DNA of 64,000 nt from Prosthecobacter sp. SYSU 5D2. GTDB lineage: Bacteria; Verrucomicrobiota; Verrucomicrobiia; Verrucomicrobiales; Verrucomicrobiaceae. The stretch covers positions 62,001 to 126,000 of the forward strand of contig NZ_JBBYXL010000015.1 of the NCBI RefSeq assembly GCF_039655865.1. Reading direction: 5' to 3'. Positions within the stretch are counted from its first letter, which is position 1. The number at the start of each line of letters is the position of its first letter. Both the position numbers and the translations under genes were made by a program. Shown here in pieces: positions 24,597 through 33,307 of this stretch. The notes beneath the pieces are model-generated. The model made no database searches and had not been told where the DNA came from. It was given only the letters and a program-made list of their open reading frames with translations.

Positions 24597-25937
24597 ATGC
24601 GCCGTCTTCTTGCCTTCCTTTTCTTCTCCGCCGGTCTTCTTCAGGCCGCCCCTCAGCCTAACATGGTGTTCATCATGATTGATGACCTCGGCTGGGCTGA
24701 TGTGGGTTTTCATGGCGGCAATGCCCCCACGCCAAATCTCGACAAACTGGCCGCTGAAAGCCTGGAGCTGACGCAGCATTATGTGGCCCCGGTTTGCAGC
24801 CCTACGCGCACCGGGTTGATGAGCGGACGTTACTGGAGCCGTTTCGGCATCACCAGCCCCCACTCCGGACAGGCAATGCCCTTTGATACCGTCACCCTGC
24901 CAAGTGCCCTGAAGAGCGTCGGTTATGAGACTTGCCTCACTGGCAAGTGGCACCTCGGCTCCAAGCCGGCATGGGGTCCCAATCATTTCGGTTTCGACCA
25001 CAGCTACGGCTCACTGGGTGGCGGAGTCGGCCCCTATGACCACCGTTATAAAGAGGGCGAATACACCCATACCTGGCATCGCAATGGCGAGCTGATCACC
25101 GAAGAAGGCCACGTCACCGATCTAGTGGCCAAGGAGGCCGTGCAGTGGATCGGCAAACGCAGCGACAAGCCATTCTTCCTTTACGTCCCCTTCACTGCCG
25201 TGCATCTGCCCGTGAAGGAGCCGGAGGCCTGGGTGGCCAAAGTGCCCGCTGCCATCACCGGCGATGTCCCCCGCCACTACGCCGCCTGCATCATGCACAT
25301 GGATGATGCCGTGGGTCAGATCATCGCCGCCCTGGAAAAGGCAGGCAAGCGGGATAACACGCTGCTCGTCTTCACCAGCGACAACGGTGGCAGCACTTCT
25401 GAAAACAATGACCGCAAATACCCGGACGACAACTACCCCACCGGCAAAATCACCGCCAGCAATGCCCCCCTGCGCGGCATCAAAGGCGATCTTTATGAAG
25501 GCGGCATCCGTGTGCCCACCCTCGCCAACTGGCCCGGCACTTTGAAAGCGGGCAAGTTTGAATCCCCCGCCATCATCAGCGACTGGATGCCCACCCTCTG
25601 CGCCATCGCTGGCTATGAACCCGCCACGGACCTGAAATGGGACGGTATCAGCCTCTGGCCTGCGCTGAAAGACGGGTCCGAGCTGCCAGAAAGGCTCCTC
25701 TACCTCACCGGACCCGGCTTCCGCGGCAGCGCTGTACGTGAAGGCCCTTGGAAACTCATCGTCACCCAGGCCAAAGGGCAGCCGCAGTCCGCAGGCCCGG
25801 CCCAGCTTTTTAACCTCGCACAGGACCCCAACGAGACGACTGACCTGGCCGGTAAGGAGGCTGATAAGGTACAGCACCTGCGCACGAAACTCGCCAAGGT
25901 GGCCAAGGCCGACAAAGATGCGCAGGTGAAGAAGTGA
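24597..25937 (+). CDS. Secreted sulfatase (arylsulfatase family S1)
   Basis: A 446-residue secreted sulfatase. Signal peptide MRRLLAFLFFSAGLLQAAP. The metal-binding Asp pair is in VFIMIDDLGWADVG (Asp29-Asp30). The formylglycine motif is VCSPTRTGLMSGRY, with Cys67 as the residue oxidised by the formylglycine-generating enzyme; C-S-P-T-R is a fully consensus Cys-type site. LTGKWHLGS gives the conserved Lys/His and LLVFTSDNGG the second metal-site Asp-Asn. It hydrolyses sulfate esters, probably from host or algal polysaccharides. It has its own gap and is preceded by the isomerase terminator, and a terminator follows. The C-terminal 80 residues are the usual small sulfatase domain ending in a lysine-rich tail. 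Confidence 0.95.
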   Translation: MRRLLAFLFFSAGLLQAAPQPNMVFIMIDDLGWADVGFHGGNAPTPNLDKLAAESLELTQHYVAPVCSPTRTGLMSGRYWSRFGITSPHSGQAMPFDTVTLPSALKSVGYETCLTGKWHLGSKPAWGPNHFGFDHSYGSLGGGVGPYDHRYKEGEYTHTWHRNGELITEEGHVTDLVAKEAVQWIGKRSDKPFFLYVPFTAVHLPVKEPEAWVAKVPAAITGDVPRHYAACIMHMDDAVGQIIAALEKAGKRDNTLLVFTSDNGGSTSENNDRKYPDDNYPTGKITASNAPLRGIKGDLYEGGIRVPTLANWPGTLKAGKFESPAIISDWMPTLCAIAGYEPATDLKWDGISLWPALKDGSELPERLLYLTGPGFRGSAVREGPWKLIVTQAKGQPQSAGPAQLFNLAQDPNETTDLAGKEADKVQHLRTKLAKVAKADKDAQVKK

Positions 25938-26014
25938 GGTGACTCTGAGTTCTGGAGTTCGGAGTACCGCATTCATGCGGTCTGTGACGTGTGCACTCCC
26001 CCCTCCCAAAAAAG

Positions 26015-26040
26015 AAAGCCGGACAGCGATGTCCGGCTTT
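26015..26040. terminator. Bidirectional terminator between sulfatase and aguA
   Basis: AAAGCCGGACA (26015-26025) and TGTCCGGCTTT (26030-26040) form a perfect 11-bp stem with loop GCGA. Poly-A lies on the left and T-rich sequence on the right, so it can terminate the plus-strand sulfatase and the minus-strand agu genes. Confidence 0.8.
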
Positions 26041-26067
26041 CAAATTCAATGCTCAGTCAATAAGACC

Positions 26068-27114
26068 TCACTTCGGCTCATGCATGGCGATGCAGTGCAG
26101 GGCACCGCCTTCCATAACGAGGTCCTTGGAGGTCACGGAGATGATCTCGCGGCCAGGGAAGCATTCGGCGATCTTGTCTTCCGCAATCGCGTCCTTCTTC
26201 TTCTGGCCGAAGATGGGGACCATGACGGCGTTGTTCAGGATCATGAAGTTGGCGTAGCTGGCCGGCAGGCGGCTCAGGCGCCAATCCTTGGCCTCGATGG
26301 CGTTGGGCATCTCAATCTCGATGATCTCCAGCTTGCTGCCGTCGGCGGTGCGCACATCATCGAGCTGCTCACGGATCTGCTTCAGCACTTTGAAGTTCGG
26401 ATCGTTTTCTTTGGATTCCGTCATGCAGATGACGGCGTCTTCACGGACGAAGCGGACGATGTCATCAATGTGGCCATCGGTGTCATCGCCTTCGATGCCT
26501 TCCTTGAACCAGACGATGTTGGACACGCCCAGCATGCCCTTCAGCTCTTTCTCCATCTCGGCCTTGGTGCGGGCCTTGCCGTTGTTGCGGTTAGGGTTCA
26601 GCAACACGGCTTCTGTGGTGAGCAGGAGGCCTTTTCCATTGGTCTCGATGGCACCGCCTTCCAAGGTGAAGTCGGACGTGAAACGCTCCATCTTGAGTAC
26701 CTCGGCCGCTTTCTCCGGGATGGTGTTATCCAGCTCATAGGGGAACTTGCCGCCCCAGGCGTTGAAGTTCCAGTCGGTGATGGCGATCTTGCCGGTTTCG
26801 TTATGCTTGATGAAGATGGGGCCATGGTCCCGGCACCACACATCATTGGTGGTGTGGTTGTACAGGTCCACCATGTTCAGAGCGCCTTCATTGTCGGCAA
26901 TGCTCAGGCGGATGCTCATGTGCATCATCTCCGGGGCATTGATGCGCACGCGCTGATAGCGGGTCAGGTTCGCGGCGATCTCTCCAAACTTGTCCTGCAG
27001 TTTGAGATAGGTCTTCGGGCAGCTCTCCTTGTTGGAGGGCCATGAAAGCCAGACGGCTTCCTGCGTTTCAAATTCGGCAGGCAGGTGGTAGTTCTGCGGG
27101 TATCCTTTACTCAT
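26068..27114 (-). CDS. aguA: Agmatine deiminase
   Basis: A 348-residue agmatine deiminase (PAD_porph family), converting agmatine to N-carbamoylputrescine and ammonia in cytoplasmic putrescine synthesis. Motifs: EAVWLSWPSN at the N-terminus, NDVWCRDHGPIF with the substrate-binding Asp, LEGGAIETNGKG, GDDTDGHIDDIVRF with the catalytic His and the C-terminal GGALHCIAMHEP with catalytic Cys341. Length fits the family. Its start overlaps the end of aguB by 8 nt (27107-27114), so aguB-aguA are translationally coupled, the order aguB first. No arginine decarboxylase is seen in the window. The bidirectional terminator follows. Confidence 0.96.
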   Translation of the reverse strand: MSKGYPQNYHLPAEFETQEAVWLSWPSNKESCPKTYLKLQDKFGEIAANLTRYQRVRINAPEMMHMSIRLSIADNEGALNMVDLYNHTTNDVWCRDHGPIFIKHNETGKIAITDWNFNAWGGKFPYELDNTIPEKAAEVLKMERFTSDFTLEGGAIETNGKGLLLTTEAVLLNPNRNNGKARTKAEMEKELKGMLGVSNIVWFKEGIEGDDTDGHIDDIVRFVREDAVICMTESKENDPNFKVLKQIREQLDDVRTADGSKLEIIEIEMPNAIEAKDWRLSRLPASYANFMILNNAVMVPIFGQKKKDAIAEDKIAECFPGREIISVTSKDLVMEGGALHCIAMHEPK

Positions 27115-27973
27115 CGAGGTAGCGTTTGGTCAGAGGGGCGTAAGTGTCAATGCGACGATCACGGAAAAATGGCCAAATGCGACGAAAGTCTTCCACCGCC
27201 TGCAAATCGCAGGTCACAATGACGACTTCTTCGTGTTCGACTGAACCCTTGGCGACGATTTCGCCATAGGGGTTGGCCACAAAACTCTGGCCCCAAAATT
27301 CCGTGTCATCCTGGAAACCGGTGCGGTTCACAGCGGCGACGAAGCAGCCGTTGGCCACCGCATGGCCGCGCTGCACCGTCTCCCAGGCGCAATGCTGTGC
27401 GCTGCCCAACTCCGCCTTTTCACTGCTGAGCCAGCCGATGGCGGTGGGATAAAAGAGAATCTCCGCGCCGGCCAAGGCGGTCAGGCGCGCGGCCTCCGGG
27501 TACCACTGGTCCCAGCAGATGAGGACGCCGATGCGGCCAAACTTCGTGTCCCAGACTTTGTAGCCGAGGTCACCAGGCGTGAAATAAAACTTCTCCTCGA
27601 AGCCCGGGTCCTGCGGGATGTGCATCTTTCGGTACTTCCCCAGGTAGCTCCCGTCCGCATCCACCACGGCGACGGTGTTGTGATAAAGACCGGGGCCGCG
27701 TTTTTCAAAAAGCGGGACAATGATGACGACGCCCAGCTCCTTGGCCAGGACGGTCATGAGGTCAGTGGTGGGCCCTGGGATGGGCTCAGCCAGGTCAAAC
27801 AGGGCCGTGTCCTGCCGTGTGCAGAAATACGGGATGTCGAAGATCTCCTGCAGGCAGATGATCTGCGCCCCTTTCGCCGCCGCCTCACGGATCAGCGCCT
27901 CATGCCGGGCATGGCTTTCGGCCTTGCTGGCATAAGTGGTGCCTTGGATCAGGCCGAGGGTGACGGTGGACAT
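27107..27973 (-). CDS. aguB: N-carbamoylputrescine amidase
   Basis: A 288-residue nitrilase-superfamily amidohydrolase, hydrolysing N-carbamoylputrescine to putrescine, CO2 and ammonia. The catalytic Glu-Lys-Cys triad is visible: Glu43 in CLQEIFDIPYF, Lys116 in KYRKMHIP and Cys153 in GVLICWDQWYPEAAR. The start at 27971-27973 (MSTVTLGLIQGTT) is the family-like N-terminus; 27 upstream in-frame codons are rejected. It is the upstream gene of the aguB-aguA operon (8-nt overlap), which makes the pathway assignment firm. Probably a homo-octamer or similar oligomer, as is usual for the family. The 193-nt gap to the ComEA-like gene holds nothing I can name. Confidence 0.95.
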   Translation of the reverse strand: MSTVTLGLIQGTTYASKAESHARHEALIREAAAKGAQIICLQEIFDIPYFCTRQDTALFDLAEPIPGPTTDLMTVLAKELGVVIIVPLFEKRGPGLYHNTVAVVDADGSYLGKYRKMHIPQDPGFEEKFYFTPGDLGYKVWDTKFGRIGVLICWDQWYPEAARLTALAGAEILFYPTAIGWLSSEKAELGSAQHCAWETVQRGHAVANGCFVAAVNRTGFQDDTEFWGQSFVANPYGEIVAKGSVEHEEVVIVTCDLQAVEDFRRIWPFFRDRRIDTYAPLTKRYLDE

Positions 27974-28166
27974 GGGGGCGCGGAGGATTGAGAGATCTTG
28001 GTGGGGTGCAAGTGAAGATATGCATTCCCTTGGAGATGAAGAATACGCCCCCACAGAGCTGCGTCAAAGAACATGAGCCGCTTCTTGCCATGTGAAGAAG
28101 CATTTAATGCTAGCCAAAGCAGGGGCAATCTCCTAGCTTGGCATGGCATTTATCCCCACACTCCCG

Positions 28167-28598
28167 ATGAAATACCTGTTCGCCGCCTTGTTGCTGTTTG
28201 GCTGTTCCTTCTCCATTGAAGCCGCCGAGACCCCCGCGAAGAAAAAAGCTCCGGCCAAGGCCAAGGCTGAGACCAAGGTGGAAGTTCCTTCTGCGGAGGC
28301 TGTCGCCACGGCCAAAACTCTCACGCCGTCTCAAAAGACGAAGTTGATGGACATCATCAATAAAGGCGATGATGCCGCCCTGCAATCCCTGCCAGGCATC
28401 GGTCCTGCGAAGGCGCAGAACATCGTCAAGGCGCGCCCGGTGGCGACCCCGGCGGATCTGGTCCTCGTGGACGGCATTGGCGAGGCCACCCTGGCTGAAA
28501 TCGTGGCCCATGCCAAAGCGGGTTTCCCTGTGGCAGAAGCCAAGACACCAGAGGCCAAGAAGAAATCGGCTGCGAAGAAAAAAGCCAAAAAAGAGTAA
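28167..28598 (+). CDS. ComEA-like helix-hairpin-helix protein with Lys/Ala-rich tails
   Basis: A 143-residue exported protein. The start MKYLFAALLLFGCS at 28167 gives a signal peptide, possibly a lipobox (LFGCS), otherwise cleaved after EAAE. It has an N-terminal Lys/Ala/Pro-rich segment, a paired helix-hairpin-helix domain (LQSLPGIGPAKAQNIVKARPV and LVLVDGIGEATLAEIVAHA, each with the G-I-G hairpin) and a C-terminal Lys/Ala-rich tail. This is the architecture of ComEA, the periplasmic DNA receptor of natural transformation, though the flanking basic low-complexity regions are longer than in the E. coli type. Generic DNA-binding is clear from the motifs; a role in DNA uptake is inference. No other competence gene lies in the window. 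Confidence 0.85.
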   Translation: MKYLFAALLLFGCSFSIEAAETPAKKKAPAKAKAETKVEVPSAEAVATAKTLTPSQKTKLMDIINKGDDAALQSLPGIGPAKAQNIVKARPVATPADLVLVDGIGEATLAEIVAHAKAGFPVAEAKTPEAKKKSAAKKKAKKE

Positions 28599-28698
28599 TC
28601 GTCACGGCTGAAGGGCGAATCTTTGATGCACATGCGCCGGTCATGCCTGGGGGACATCGCCCTCCAGGGCCGGACTCAGATCATCCTCCATACATTCC

Positions 28699-29721
28699 AT
28701 GAACCCTTGGTTTTACGTCGATTCAGAAGGTCAGCGGCATCAGGTCACTGAAGAACAGTTGCAGTCCCTGGCGGCAGCCGGTGCTGTGCGCCCGGAGAGC
28801 CTCGTCTGGACAGACGGCCAGGCCCAGTGGAGCCGGGCCGACCTGGTTCTCCCTGCTTTGTTTAAAGGCACGGGTTCCACCCCACCACCGCTTGCGGGTC
28901 CACCCCCGGTTCCGGGGGGCCGGGGCATGCGTGCGCATGATGTAGATTATGAGATCCATGGCAATGAAATGCAGATCGTCGAGGTAGAGCTGGATCCTGG
29001 CGAAACTGTCATCGCCGAGGCCGGCGGCATGAACTACATGGATGACGGCATCGTCTTTGAAACCAAGATGGGCGATGGCTCCTCCCCCACCAATGGCGGC
29101 CTGATGGGCATCCTGAAAACTGTCGGCAAGCGTGTGCTCACCGGCGAGTCCATTTTCATGACCCACTTCACCAACCGTGCTCCGGCCGGGAAAAAACGCG
29201 TCGCTTTTGCTGCGCCCTATCCGGGGAAGATCATTCCCCTGAAGCTCACGGATTACGGTGGTGAGATCCTCTGTGAGAAAGACGCCTTCCTCTGCGCCGC
29301 TTTCGGGACTGCTGTCGGCATCGCTTTTCAAAAGCGCTTCGGGGCCGGACTCTTCGGTGGTGAAGGATTCATTTTGCAGCGGCTTCAGGGCGATGGCATG
29401 GCCTTCATCCATGCCGGCGGTACCATCATCAAAAAGGAGATGCGCGGTGAAACTCTGCGGGTGGACACTGGCTGCCTCGTCGCTTTTACCAAAGGCATCA
29501 GCTATGACATTGAGCGCGCGGGCAATCTGAAGAGCATGTTCTTCGGCGGGGAAGGGCTCTTCCTCACCACCCTCACCGGTCATGGCACGGTCTGGCTGCA
29601 AAGCCTGCCCTTCTCCCGTCTGGCTGACCGCATCCTGGCCAACGCCCCTTCCGCCGGTGGCAAGGCCACGGGTGAAGGCTCTGTCCTTGGCGGCATCGGC
29701 CGCATGTTTGACGGGGAATAA
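28699..29721 (+). CDS. GYF_2 domain plus TIGR00266/AIM24 family protein
   Basis: A 340-residue cytoplasmic protein. The N-terminus is a GYF_2 domain ([33 protein letters not shown]; residues about 3-55), a proline-binding module frequently seen in Planctomycetes and Verrucomicrobia. A proline/glycine linker ([13 protein letters not shown]) follows, then the AIM24/TIGR00266 beta-sandwich domain (about 85-330: [64 protein letters not shown]). AIM24-family proteins form beta-helical trimers; the mitochondrial one affects inner-membrane structure, and the bacterial role is unknown. It follows the ComEA-like gene by 100 nt and may share its transcript. Confidence 0.9.
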   Translation: MNPWFYVDSEGQRHQVTEEQLQSLAAAGAVRPESLVWTDGQAQWSRADLVLPALFKGTGSTPPPLAGPPPVPGGRGMRAHDVDYEIHGNEMQIVEVELDPGETVIAEAGGMNYMDDGIVFETKMGDGSSPTNGGLMGILKTVGKRVLTGESIFMTHFTNRAPAGKKRVAFAAPYPGKIIPLKLTDYGGEILCEKDAFLCAAFGTAVGIAFQKRFGAGLFGGEGFILQRLQGDGMAFIHAGGTIIKKEMRGETLRVDTGCLVAFTKGISYDIERAGNLKSMFFGGEGLFLTTLTGHGTVWLQSLPFSRLADRILANAPSAGGKATGEGSVLGGIGRMFDGE

Positions 29722-29857
29722 GCTTTTATCAAGGTTGCAGCTACGGGGTTGGTGCAGAGTTCAATGCCCAGCCCCGCATTTTTCATCAGCTCCTGACGCG
29801 TCAAATAGTGATACCTTCGCACTTGTTTCCGTTAGAGGAGGGAGATTCAATACCGCC

Positions 29858-30706
29858 ATGCTGACACGCCGTCGTCTCCTCTCCTCAGGCACAACCAGTC
29901 TGGTCAGCCTCGCCAGTTCCAGACTGGCTATTGCAGCTCCTCTTTCCACCTATGCACGTCGCGTGCTGGAGAAAAAACCCTGCGGCTACTGGCGGCTGGG
30001 TGAAAAGGCCGGACCCAATGTGGCGGATGCTTCCGGCCAGGAACACACTGGCACGGCTCATGGCGCAGTGACCTTTGGCCAGAAAGGCATGCTGGACCGC
30101 GATGCCGACACCGCCCTGGTCTTTGACGGCAAGACCTCCTATGTGGAGATCCCCAGCCATCCGTCCTTCAGCCAGCCCACCAGCGGTGCTGGCCTGACTG
30201 TGGAAGTCTGGATGCGGCCCGATGTGCTGGACTTCACCGGAGAAGGGGAGGAAAACTACATCCACTGGCTGGGCAAGGGGGAGTCTGGCAAGCATGAATG
30301 GGCCTTCCGTTTTTATCCCCGCCAGTCTTCCCGGCCTAACCGCATCTCGGCCTACATCTTCAGCCCGGGTCCGGGTCTCGGTTCCGGCGCTTACACAGAG
30401 GAAGAAATCAAACCTGGCAAATGGATCCACATCGTCGCCACCTATGATCCCGGTGATGCCACCAACCCCAAAGCTGGCGTGACCATGTATAAAGATGGCA
30501 AGATGACCGGCAGTCCCGCCACCGCGCCGGGTGCTCCGTATAAAAGCTATGATGTCATGCCTGTTGCAGGCACCGCCCCTTTGCGCATCGGCACCCGCGA
30601 TACCAAAAACTTTTTCGTCGGCGCCCTGGATGAGCTGGCCATCTATCCCCGTGTGCTCACAGCCCGCGAGGTAGCGGATAACTACCGTGCCGGCAGGGCC
30701 GGATAA
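29858..30706 (+). CDS. Tat-exported LamG (concanavalin-like lectin) domain protein
   Basis: A 282-residue protein. The start at 29858 follows a GGAGGGA-like site about 14 nt upstream and gives a twin-arginine-type signal (MLTRRRLLSSGTTSLVSLASS). The body is a single LamG/concanavalin A-like domain: CGYWRLGEKAGPNVADASGQEHTG, VFDGKTSYVEIPSHPSF, LTVEVWMRPDVL, KWIHIVATYDP, YKDGKMTG, FFVGALDELAIYPRVLTAREVADNY. These are the textbook LamG_3 strands, and the final Asp-Glu-x-x-(I/V)-Y pattern is conserved. Probably a carbohydrate- or surface-binding exported protein with no catalytic part. It converges on the DUF2238 membrane protein 13 nt away. Confidence 0.9.
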   Translation: MLTRRRLLSSGTTSLVSLASSRLAIAAPLSTYARRVLEKKPCGYWRLGEKAGPNVADASGQEHTGTAHGAVTFGQKGMLDRDADTALVFDGKTSYVEIPSHPSFSQPTSGAGLTVEVWMRPDVLDFTGEGEENYIHWLGKGESGKHEWAFRFYPRQSSRPNRISAYIFSPGPGLGSGAYTEEEIKPGKWIHIVATYDPGDATNPKAGVTMYKDGKMTGSPATAPGAPYKSYDVMPVAGTAPLRIGTRDTKNFFVGALDELAIYPRVLTAREVADNYRAGRAG

Positions 30707-30719
30707 TCCTCTCATTGAT

Positions 30720-31421
30720 TCACGCCGCCACCTGTCCACTCGCCGGCCCCACCTTCAGGCTGTCTGACCACTCGCGGGCAAAGTCACGCTGGCAGCGGCC
30801 ATTGATCATCGCGATGATGACCACGGCGATAAGCGCACCCAGGCCTGCCAGCGCCATGTCCTTGTGCGCATCCCACACATCTCCCTGGGTGCCAAGATAC
30901 GCCGCCCCCAGATCCCCGCCAAAGACCGTCGCCGCCGCCCACTCGATGAGCTCAAAGAGGGCCGACGAGGACAGCATGACATCCAGCGGCAGGAAGTAGG
31001 ACCAAAAGCCCCGCACCCGCGCCACCCTCAAAAAGATTTCCCGAAACGGATACGCACACAGCAGCCCGTAGAGAAAATGCAGCAGCCGGTCAAAGTGGTT
31101 GCGCTCCCAGCCCATCCTTTCATTAAAACTGTCTCCCGTCAGCGCCCGCCACCACTCATCATACGGCACCTTTTCATACGTGTAATGCGCACCGATTTCA
31201 TGCAGGCAGAGGAACACAAAAATCAGTGTGTGCGATACCCGCGAAAACAGCCGCCGTTTCCAGCCCCAGATCAAAAGTGCAAACGCAGGTACCAGCAGCA
31301 CGTTCTCCAACAGCCAGTCATGCCGGTAGGACGGGTTCACCGCCAGCACCGCCCACCACACGGCAAAGAGCACCAGAAGCGTGCAGGTGTACCTCTCGTA
31401 GCTCAGTTTCATGGGGGTCAT
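30720..31421 (-). CDS. DUF2238 (YjdF-like) membrane protein
   Basis: A 233-residue membrane protein of the DUF2238 family with six predicted transmembrane helices. Family signatures are clear: CLHEIGAHYTYEKVPYD, NHFDRLLHFLYGLLCAYPFREIF, SSSALFELIEWAAATVFG and TQGDVWDAHKDMALAGLGALIA, the last containing the conserved G-D-x-W-D-x-x-K-D-M motif. Starts at 31421 (MTPMKLSYERYT) and 31412 (MKLSYERYT) are both possible; the shorter is equally good. The function is unknown. It converges with the LamG gene and lies 68 nt after the acetylesterase gene on the same strand. The conserved Asp, Glu and His residues inside the membrane suggest an enzyme or transporter, but nothing is established. Confidence 0.88.
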   Translation of the reverse strand: MTPMKLSYERYTCTLLVLFAVWWAVLAVNPSYRHDWLLENVLLVPAFALLIWGWKRRLFSRVSHTLIFVFLCLHEIGAHYTYEKVPYDEWWRALTGDSFNERMGWERNHFDRLLHFLYGLLCAYPFREIFLRVARVRGFWSYFLPLDVMLSSSALFELIEWAAATVFGGDLGAAYLGTQGDVWDAHKDMALAGLGALIAVVIIAMINGRCQRDFAREWSDSLKVGPASGQVAA

Positions 31422-31489
31422 GAAACGGGAGCGCGGAGAAGGTGCCGTGCAATCGGAAAACACGGTGGCGGTCTGACCTTACGAAACGA

Positions 31490-33235
31490 TCACTTCCCGC
31501 CCGCCATCGCCTTCAGTTCCACCAGCAAGGCCTGGATCTTTTTGCGCAGGGCCAGGAACTCGGCGCTGCCTTTTTCCATCTTGCTGAGCTTCTCATTCAA
31601 CTCGCGGATTTCGGCGGCTTTGGCGCGGCGGTCTTCCTGACCTTTGGCTGAGGCGGGGCCTTCTTTGGGCTCCACATCGTCCCAGTCATCGGTGCGGAAA
31701 ACGGAGGCAGGCAGGTCCTCGCTGTTGACCAGATTCGCGCCTTCGGGATTGGAGGCCCAGGCGTAGCGGACGGCGGCGGGTTGCTTTACTTTCGGGCTGC
31801 TCACCAGGACGCTGTCCTTGCTTTCAATTTTTGCATCCGCCCAGTGCCACACGCGGTCGGCTCCGGCGATTTCAAAACGCTTCAGGTCACCATCTCCGCG
31901 CACGGCCAGTCCAGTGCCGACATGGTCAAAGGTGATCTTCATCGCTCCATCCTTGACCTCGCTGGATTTATAAAGAGGGCTGCTGTAAACGAGATCGCGG
32001 CCGTAGTCCTTGGCCAGCGCCCAGCGGGCCAGACGGTAGCCCGGGGTCATCTTGTCCTTGGGATGGATGTCTGCCACCTCACCGACATCATTGATGACGG
32101 CCATACCGGTCTTGGGGGTGGTTTCCAGGATGTGCCGCATGCGGTCCTGAAGCAGCGCCCAATAGTCCTGCGTTCCCGGCTCGGTGGACGGGGCGCGGTA
32201 GTTGGCCAGCTGCACAAAGTAAAAAGAGAAGTCATCGCCCCAGCGCTCGCGCCAGTCGCGGATCATCAGCGGCAGCGTCTGGTCATACGGCACCGCACCG
32301 GCCTTGGCATTGCCTTCCCCCTGATACCAGATGGCCCCGCGCATGGTGTAGCCGGCGAATGGGTTGATCATCGCATTGAACAGCACGCCTGGCTTGCCTT
32401 CGGTCAGAAGCGGAGGCTTGGGTGCTGCGGGTTTTTTCGGCAGGCGCTTCCGCTGTTCCGCAGATTTGCCCTTGGCCGCAGCCATGGTGGCCTTCCAGGT
32501 TTCCAGTTGCTTTTCATACTGCGCATCGGCAGTGGCCTGGTCATAGGCGGCCGCCTCCTGCATCAGCTTGTCCACCATCAGCTTCGTGCCTGGCAGCGTG
32601 TTCAGCGCCTCGCGGCTGGTGAAGGTTTCCACCGGCTTGCCGCCCCAGCAGGTCTTCAAAACCGCCACCGGAATGCCCAGATCCTGGTGCAATTTCAGCG
32701 CAAAGAAAAACGCCACTGCCGAATACCCCGGCACCGTCTCCGGACTGCACAGCGACCACTCGCCCTCGATGTCCTCCTGCGGTTCTTCCGCCGTCACCAG
32801 CGGGGCATTGAACATGCGCAGCGCCGGGTAGTCCGCCTTGGACATCAGCTCCTCATAAGCCGGCACCCGGTTCATGGTGAAATACATATTGGACTGACCT
32901 GATGCCAGCCACACCTCCCCCACCAGCACATCGGCCAGCGTCAGCGTTTTGTCCCCGGACGTCACTTTCATCTCGGCCCCTTGGGCATCGGCAGCACCTG
33001 TCTCAATCTCCGCCCGCCACTTGCCTTTGGCATCCGCCTTTGCCGTCGCCGTCTTGCCTTTGAAGGCAATTGTGACCTCTGCTTCCGGCTCCGCTTTTCC
33101 CCAGATGGCCGCTGCCCGCTCCCGCTGGAGCACCATGTAATCGCTGAAAAAATGTGGAAGCGAAAGCTGCGCCCAGGCGCCGGCAGGCAGCCCCAGGCAG
33201 ATCACGGCGAATAAGGAACGGATGAGCATTTTCAT
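31490..33235 (-). CDS. Secreted sialate O-acetylesterase (first copy)
   Basis: A 581-residue secreted esterase of the SASA/DUF303 family, which removes acetyl groups from sialic acid or plant-type polysaccharides. Signal peptide MKMLIRSLFAVICLGLPAGAWA. An N-terminal beta-sandwich (MVLQRERAAAIWGKAEPEAEVTI) precedes the SGNH-like catalytic region: GEVWLASGQSNMYF with the Ser nucleophile in GQSNM, CWGGKPVETFTS, AIWYQGEGNAKAG and a C-terminal DVGEVADIHPKDK block carrying the Asp-x-x-His pair. Compared with the copy at 47313 it has an extra Ala/Lys-rich insertion and a charged C-terminal coiled tail (RAKAAEIRELNEKLSKMEKG). Starts at 33235 or 33229. It follows the M19 peptidase on the same strand with a 72-nt gap. 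Confidence 0.92.
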   Translation of the reverse strand: MKMLIRSLFAVICLGLPAGAWAQLSLPHFFSDYMVLQRERAAAIWGKAEPEAEVTIAFKGKTATAKADAKGKWRAEIETGAADAQGAEMKVTSGDKTLTLADVLVGEVWLASGQSNMYFTMNRVPAYEELMSKADYPALRMFNAPLVTAEEPQEDIEGEWSLCSPETVPGYSAVAFFFALKLHQDLGIPVAVLKTCWGGKPVETFTSREALNTLPGTKLMVDKLMQEAAAYDQATADAQYEKQLETWKATMAAAKGKSAEQRKRLPKKPAAPKPPLLTEGKPGVLFNAMINPFAGYTMRGAIWYQGEGNAKAGAVPYDQTLPLMIRDWRERWGDDFSFYFVQLANYRAPSTEPGTQDYWALLQDRMRHILETTPKTGMAVINDVGEVADIHPKDKMTPGYRLARWALAKDYGRDLVYSSPLYKSSEVKDGAMKITFDHVGTGLAVRGDGDLKRFEIAGADRVWHWADAKIESKDSVLVSSPKVKQPAAVRYAWASNPEGANLVNSEDLPASVFRTDDWDDVEPKEGPASAKGQEDRRAKAAEIRELNEKLSKMEKGSAEFLALRKKIQALLVELKAMAGGK

Positions 33236-33307
33236 GGCGGTGGTGCAGCCTGAAAACGCCGCGAATGTCCCGACCTATCGCCCATTTGCTTACCACCACG
33301 CCGCCCG

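Noticed and set aside
29582-29857. Long 5' extension of the LamG protein frame.
   Set aside because: It overlaps the end of the GYF/AIM24 gene; the ATG at 29858 with a Tat signal is a better start.
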